Assembly (NCBI GenBank): GCA_964448105.1 | Contig: CAYUVK010000055.1 | Span: 1 to 33,703, forward strand | Direction of reading: 5' to 3' | Origin: CAVQBP01 sp964448105 | GTDB taxonomy: Bacteria; Bacteroidota; Ignavibacteria; Ignavibacteriales; Ignavibacteriaceae | DNA: 33,703 nucleotides | Part shown: in pieces, positions 31,749 through 33,703 of the stretch | How positions within the stretch are numbered: position 1 is the stretch's first letter | Layout of the letters: each line of letters starts with the position of its first letter | Position numbers and translations under genes: made by a program | Notes under the pieces: generated by a model | What the model saw: only the letters and a program-made list of their open reading frames with translations | The model's database searches: none | Told to the model about the DNA's origin: nothing

Positions 31749-32997
31749 CCGCCTGGAATGTGAAAAGTTCAGCATTTTTCCAATCACTTGCATTTAATCC
31801 TGCTTTATAGCAAAGTTGTTCCAAAAATACTTCTTTATTCCAACCTGTTTCGGTTGCCACCTGCGGCAAAAATACGGCTTGCCTCTCTCCCTTTTTTACA
31901 ATTACCCCGTCTTTACCAAGGACAATATCATCAGCACTATTTATCTTCTTGAATGGAGTAAGAACTGAAATTTCTATTTCCACCAGCGATAATTCATCTT
32001 TTGTTAAAGGTGAAAATCGTGTATCATTGAAAGCGGCTTGAAGAGCCATCGATCCGACTACTGTACACAATGGAACATCCCCCGACATTCGTCCGACACA
32101 TCCACGCAAATCGCCATTTTTCTTCAGTGTAACAAAGCAGCCCCGCTTTATTTTCAACTTAGTATTTATGTTGCGCGGTAAAGGTAATGTTTGAGTTGTA
32201 AAATATTGTTCAAGAGTCTTTCGGGCATGCAGTAACAAAGCTTTCTTGTCTGAAGAATTAAGTTTATACGAATCGTCAGTCACTAAAGAGTCAATATCAA
32301 GCGGCTGAATATTCTTCCCTTTCGAAATGACAACAGCACCATATCCNNNNNNNNNNNNNNNNNNNNNNNNNNNNNNNNNNNNNNNNNNNNNNNNNNNNNN
32401 NNNNNNNNNNNNNNNNNNNNNNNNNNNNNNNNNNNNNNNNNNNNNNGGTTCGCCTACAATAAGCGGCAATATTTTCGCTTCAGGGAACAAATATTTTATG
32501 AAAGGAATTTGAACCTCAATGGAATGTTCTTTTGCATGAACAGTTAAATCAGTATTCACATCACTGTCTTCTTTCAATAATTTTTCAGCAGTTTCGTTAT
32601 CAATTTCAGCAGTACCGATGGGAGTAGCAAATGCACCTTTAGGATAAACAGATATGCCTGAAAATCCGGCGGTTGTGTGATTTGTACCGAGCACAATTAT
32701 TAAATCATATTTGTTTTGTTTTACCTGGTTGTAAGCATCCGCATCAATTTGACCCGAATAAATATAACCGGCATGCGGAACAATAATTGCAACTGCATCT
32801 TCAACTTTCCCCGGTTTTGCGTTTTCAATAAAAACTTTAATTTGTTTTGCCAGTAATGTTGAATCTGCAGGATAAAATTGCCCTGCAAAGACAGGTTGCC
32901 GGACAGAATTATCTTTTACTGATTTAGTACTAGAATTATCCGCTTTACATGAATTGATTGTTAAAAGAAGAACGAACCAGCAGAATATTTTTTTCAT
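31720..32997 (-). CDS. Memo-AMMECR1 fusion lipoprotein (AmmeMemoRadiSam proteins B and A), interrupted by an assembly gap
   Basis: The preferred start is ATG 32997 (GGGAGAG upstream), which gives a lipoprotein signal ending LTINSC. A longer frame from 33075 would add an unlikely tail that overlaps the previous gene. After the signal comes a Memo-type domain: RQPVFAGQFYPAD, VPHAGYIYSG, VLGTNHTTAGFSG and EHSIEVQIPF, with His residues of the metal site. After the gap the frame returns at GYGAVVISKG and goes into an AMMECR1 domain: KRGCFVTLKKNGDLRGCVGRM, given here as RGCFVTL and GDLRGCVGRM, then NDTRFSPL. The gap hides most of the C-terminal half of Memo. The radical SAM gene ends 28 bases upstream. 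The three protein types form the AmmeMemoRadiSam system, whose substrate is unknown. Export as a lipoprotein is notable, since the radical SAM partner is cytoplasmic. Confidence 0.85.
   Translation of the reverse strand: MKKIFCWFVLLLTINSCKADNSSTKSVKDNSVRQPVFAGQFYPADSTLLAKQIKVFIENAKPGKVEDAVAIIVPHAGYIYSGQIDADAYNQVKQNKYDLIIVLGTNHTTAGFSGISVYPKGAFATPIGTAEIDNETAEKLLKEDSDVNTDLTVHAKEHSIEVQIPFIKYLFPEAKILPLIVGEXXXXXXXXXXXXXXXXXXXXXXXXXXXXXXXXXXGYGAVVISKGKNIQPLDIDSLVTDDSYKLNSSDKKALLLHARKTLEQYFTTQTLPLPRNINTKLKIKRGCFVTLKKNGDLRGCVGRMSGDVPLCTVVGSMALQAAFNDTRFSPLTKDELSLVEIEISVLTPFKKINSADDIVLGKDGVIVKKGERQAVFLPQVATETGWNKEVFLEQLCYKAGLNASDWKNAELFTFQADVFSEQEFH
32347..32446. other. Assembly gap of 100 N
   Basis: Exactly 100 unknown bases lie inside the Memo part of the fusion gene. 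A round 100 is the usual placeholder for a gap of unknown size. The visible Memo part stops near the middle of the domain and resumes near its end, so more than 34 residues are probably missing. Both sides are in the same frame across the gap. Confidence 0.95.
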
Positions 32998-33025
32998 AAT
33001 TTCTACTCTCCCTTTAATAGTAATG

Positions 33026-33703
33026 CTAATTCCATACACCGGCAATTTTATAATTGCAATATTCACATTTACCATTCTTTAAATGAATTTCAGTTGTAAA
33101 TAAACCAGTCCTTTTTATAACTATTTTTCCACATTTAGGACAGTAGGTACAATTTCCTTCATGCCCGGGTACATTCCCAACGAAAGCGTAATGAATTCCT
33201 TTCATCATTGCAGTTTCCCTAGCGTGTTCCAGCGTCACAATTGGTGTAGGAGGAAGATTGAGTAATTTGTAATCGGGATGAAATCTTGTAAAATGAACCG
33301 GTACATCCGGACCAATTTCACCGATAATCCAATCACAAAGATTGCTTAACATTTTTTCAGAATCGTTTAAAGTGGGAACTACAAGATTTACGATTTCCAG
33401 GTGCACTTTACTTTTTGAAATTTGTTTGATGCTTCTTAATACCGGCTGAAGTTCAGCAGAAGAAACTTTATGATAAAATTCTTCGCTGAAACCTTTAAGA
33501 TCAATTTTGATTGCATCCAGCACTTCACACATTTCTTTTAACGGTTCTTCATTCATAAAACCACAGCTGACTAAAACAGATCTAATATTTTTCTTTCTTG
33601 CCAGTCGTGCAATATCTGTTAAATATTCCGTAAATACAGTGGGTTCATTATAAGTAAAAGCTATAATCGGTATATCACGTGACTGTGAATTCTCGACTAT
33701 TAA
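33026..33703 (-). CDS. AmmeMemoRadiSam system radical SAM enzyme, C-terminal part (runs off right edge)
   Basis: The frame is open from the stop at 33026 to the last base (225 codons plus stop), beyond the internal ATG at 33556. The part right of that ATG translates to AFTYNEPTVFTEYLTDIA and VLVSCGFMNEEPL, which is the typical TYNEP segment and strand of this radical SAM family (related to pyruvate formate-lyase activating enzymes). Then come DAIKIDLKGFSEEFY, VVPTLNDSEKML, VPVHFTRFHPDYKL and a cysteine-rich tail with CTYCPKC and CEYC that may bind zinc or a second cluster. The CxxxCxxC cluster motif lies outside the window. It is the first gene of a unit with the Memo-AMMECR1 lipoprotein, 28 bases downstream. 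Family confidence is high; the reaction is unknown. Confidence 0.85.
   Translation of the reverse strand, partial: LIVENSQSRDIPIIAFTYNEPTVFTEYLTDIARLARKKNIRSVLVSCGFMNEEPLKEMCEVLDAIKIDLKGFSEEFYHKVSSAELQPVLRSIKQISKSKVHLEIVNLVVPTLNDSEKMLSNLCDWIIGEIGPDVPVHFTRFHPDYKLLNLPPTPIVTLEHARETAMMKGIHYAFVGNVPGHEGNCTYCPKCGKIVIKRTGLFTTEIHLKNGKCEYCNYKIAGVWN

Noticed and set aside
32327..32512. Plus-strand frame across the N gap
   Set aside because: More than half of it is unknown bases, and it is antisense to the Memo-AMMECR1 gene.

Overview
The window reads as a contig or scaffold piece from a low-G+C member of the Bacteroidota/Chlorobiota supergroup, most plausibly an Ignavibacteria-type organism. This is an inference from gene content: a PorD-type type IX secretion protein, a PorV/PorQ-like outer-membrane barrel, a bacterial ceramide-synthesis gene set, an AmmeMemoRadiSam cluster, many TTG/ATG starts with weak Shine-Dalgarno sequences, and the LPTGRQ palindrome typical of the group. 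A run of 100 N at 32347-32446 shows it is a draft assembly.

Layout. 1-978: start of a secreted protein that runs off the left edge (minus strand). 979-2785: gene-poor, with a decayed mobile-element or phage ATPase gene (1616-2407, in-frame TAG) next to the 3' end of a tRNA-Ala(GGC) gene. 3093-3485: a small c-type cytochrome-like lipoprotein. 3561-7043: a predicted ceramide (sphingolipid) module, reductase CerR (-), serine palmitoyltransferase Spt (+) and a GNAT-type acyltransferase resembling bacterial ceramide synthase (+). 7049-11068: envelope genes, namely PorD (T9SS), a PorV/PorQ-like barrel and a helix-hairpin-helix plus barrel protein. 11065-25069: a long minus-strand block with a receiver-cyclase protein, an MsmX/UgpC-like ABC ATPase, aroA, trmH, an orphan HicB-like gene, deoC with an ALDH16-like enzyme split in two, folD, ddl, a beta-class DNA methyltransferase, a YmdB phosphoesterase and a MATE exporter. 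25331-25459: an unlisted 42-residue membrane microprotein. 25870-29294: a redox-signalling set, namely a cyclic-nucleotide-binding-domain histidine kinase, a receiver/glutaredoxin-like/thioredoxin-reductase-like fusion, and a small conserved-looking protein. 29541-33703: AmmeMemoRadiSam cluster, with a radical SAM enzyme (partial), a Memo-AMMECR1 fusion predicted to be a lipoprotein, and a membrane-embedded spermidine-synthase-like protein.

How they work together. Spt, the acyltransferase and CerR would make dihydroceramide lipids for the envelope into which PorD and the barrel proteins insert. DeoC and the aldehyde dehydrogenase pair would turn deoxyribose-5-phosphate into glyceraldehyde-3-phosphate and acetate. 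AroA, FolD, Ddl, TrmH and YmdB are housekeeping. The kinase and REC-reductase genes overlap and probably link nucleotide or redox sensing to a flavoprotein output.

Non-coding DNA is notable for several kinds of palindromic or tandem repeats in intergenic gaps: an 18-bp minisatellite, a 30-bp perfect palindrome, two TTCGGATTTC-type inverted repeats, CCCACT/GGCGGG hairpins, and an LPTGRQ palindrome that lengthens FolD. No CRISPR array, complete transposon or rRNA was seen.
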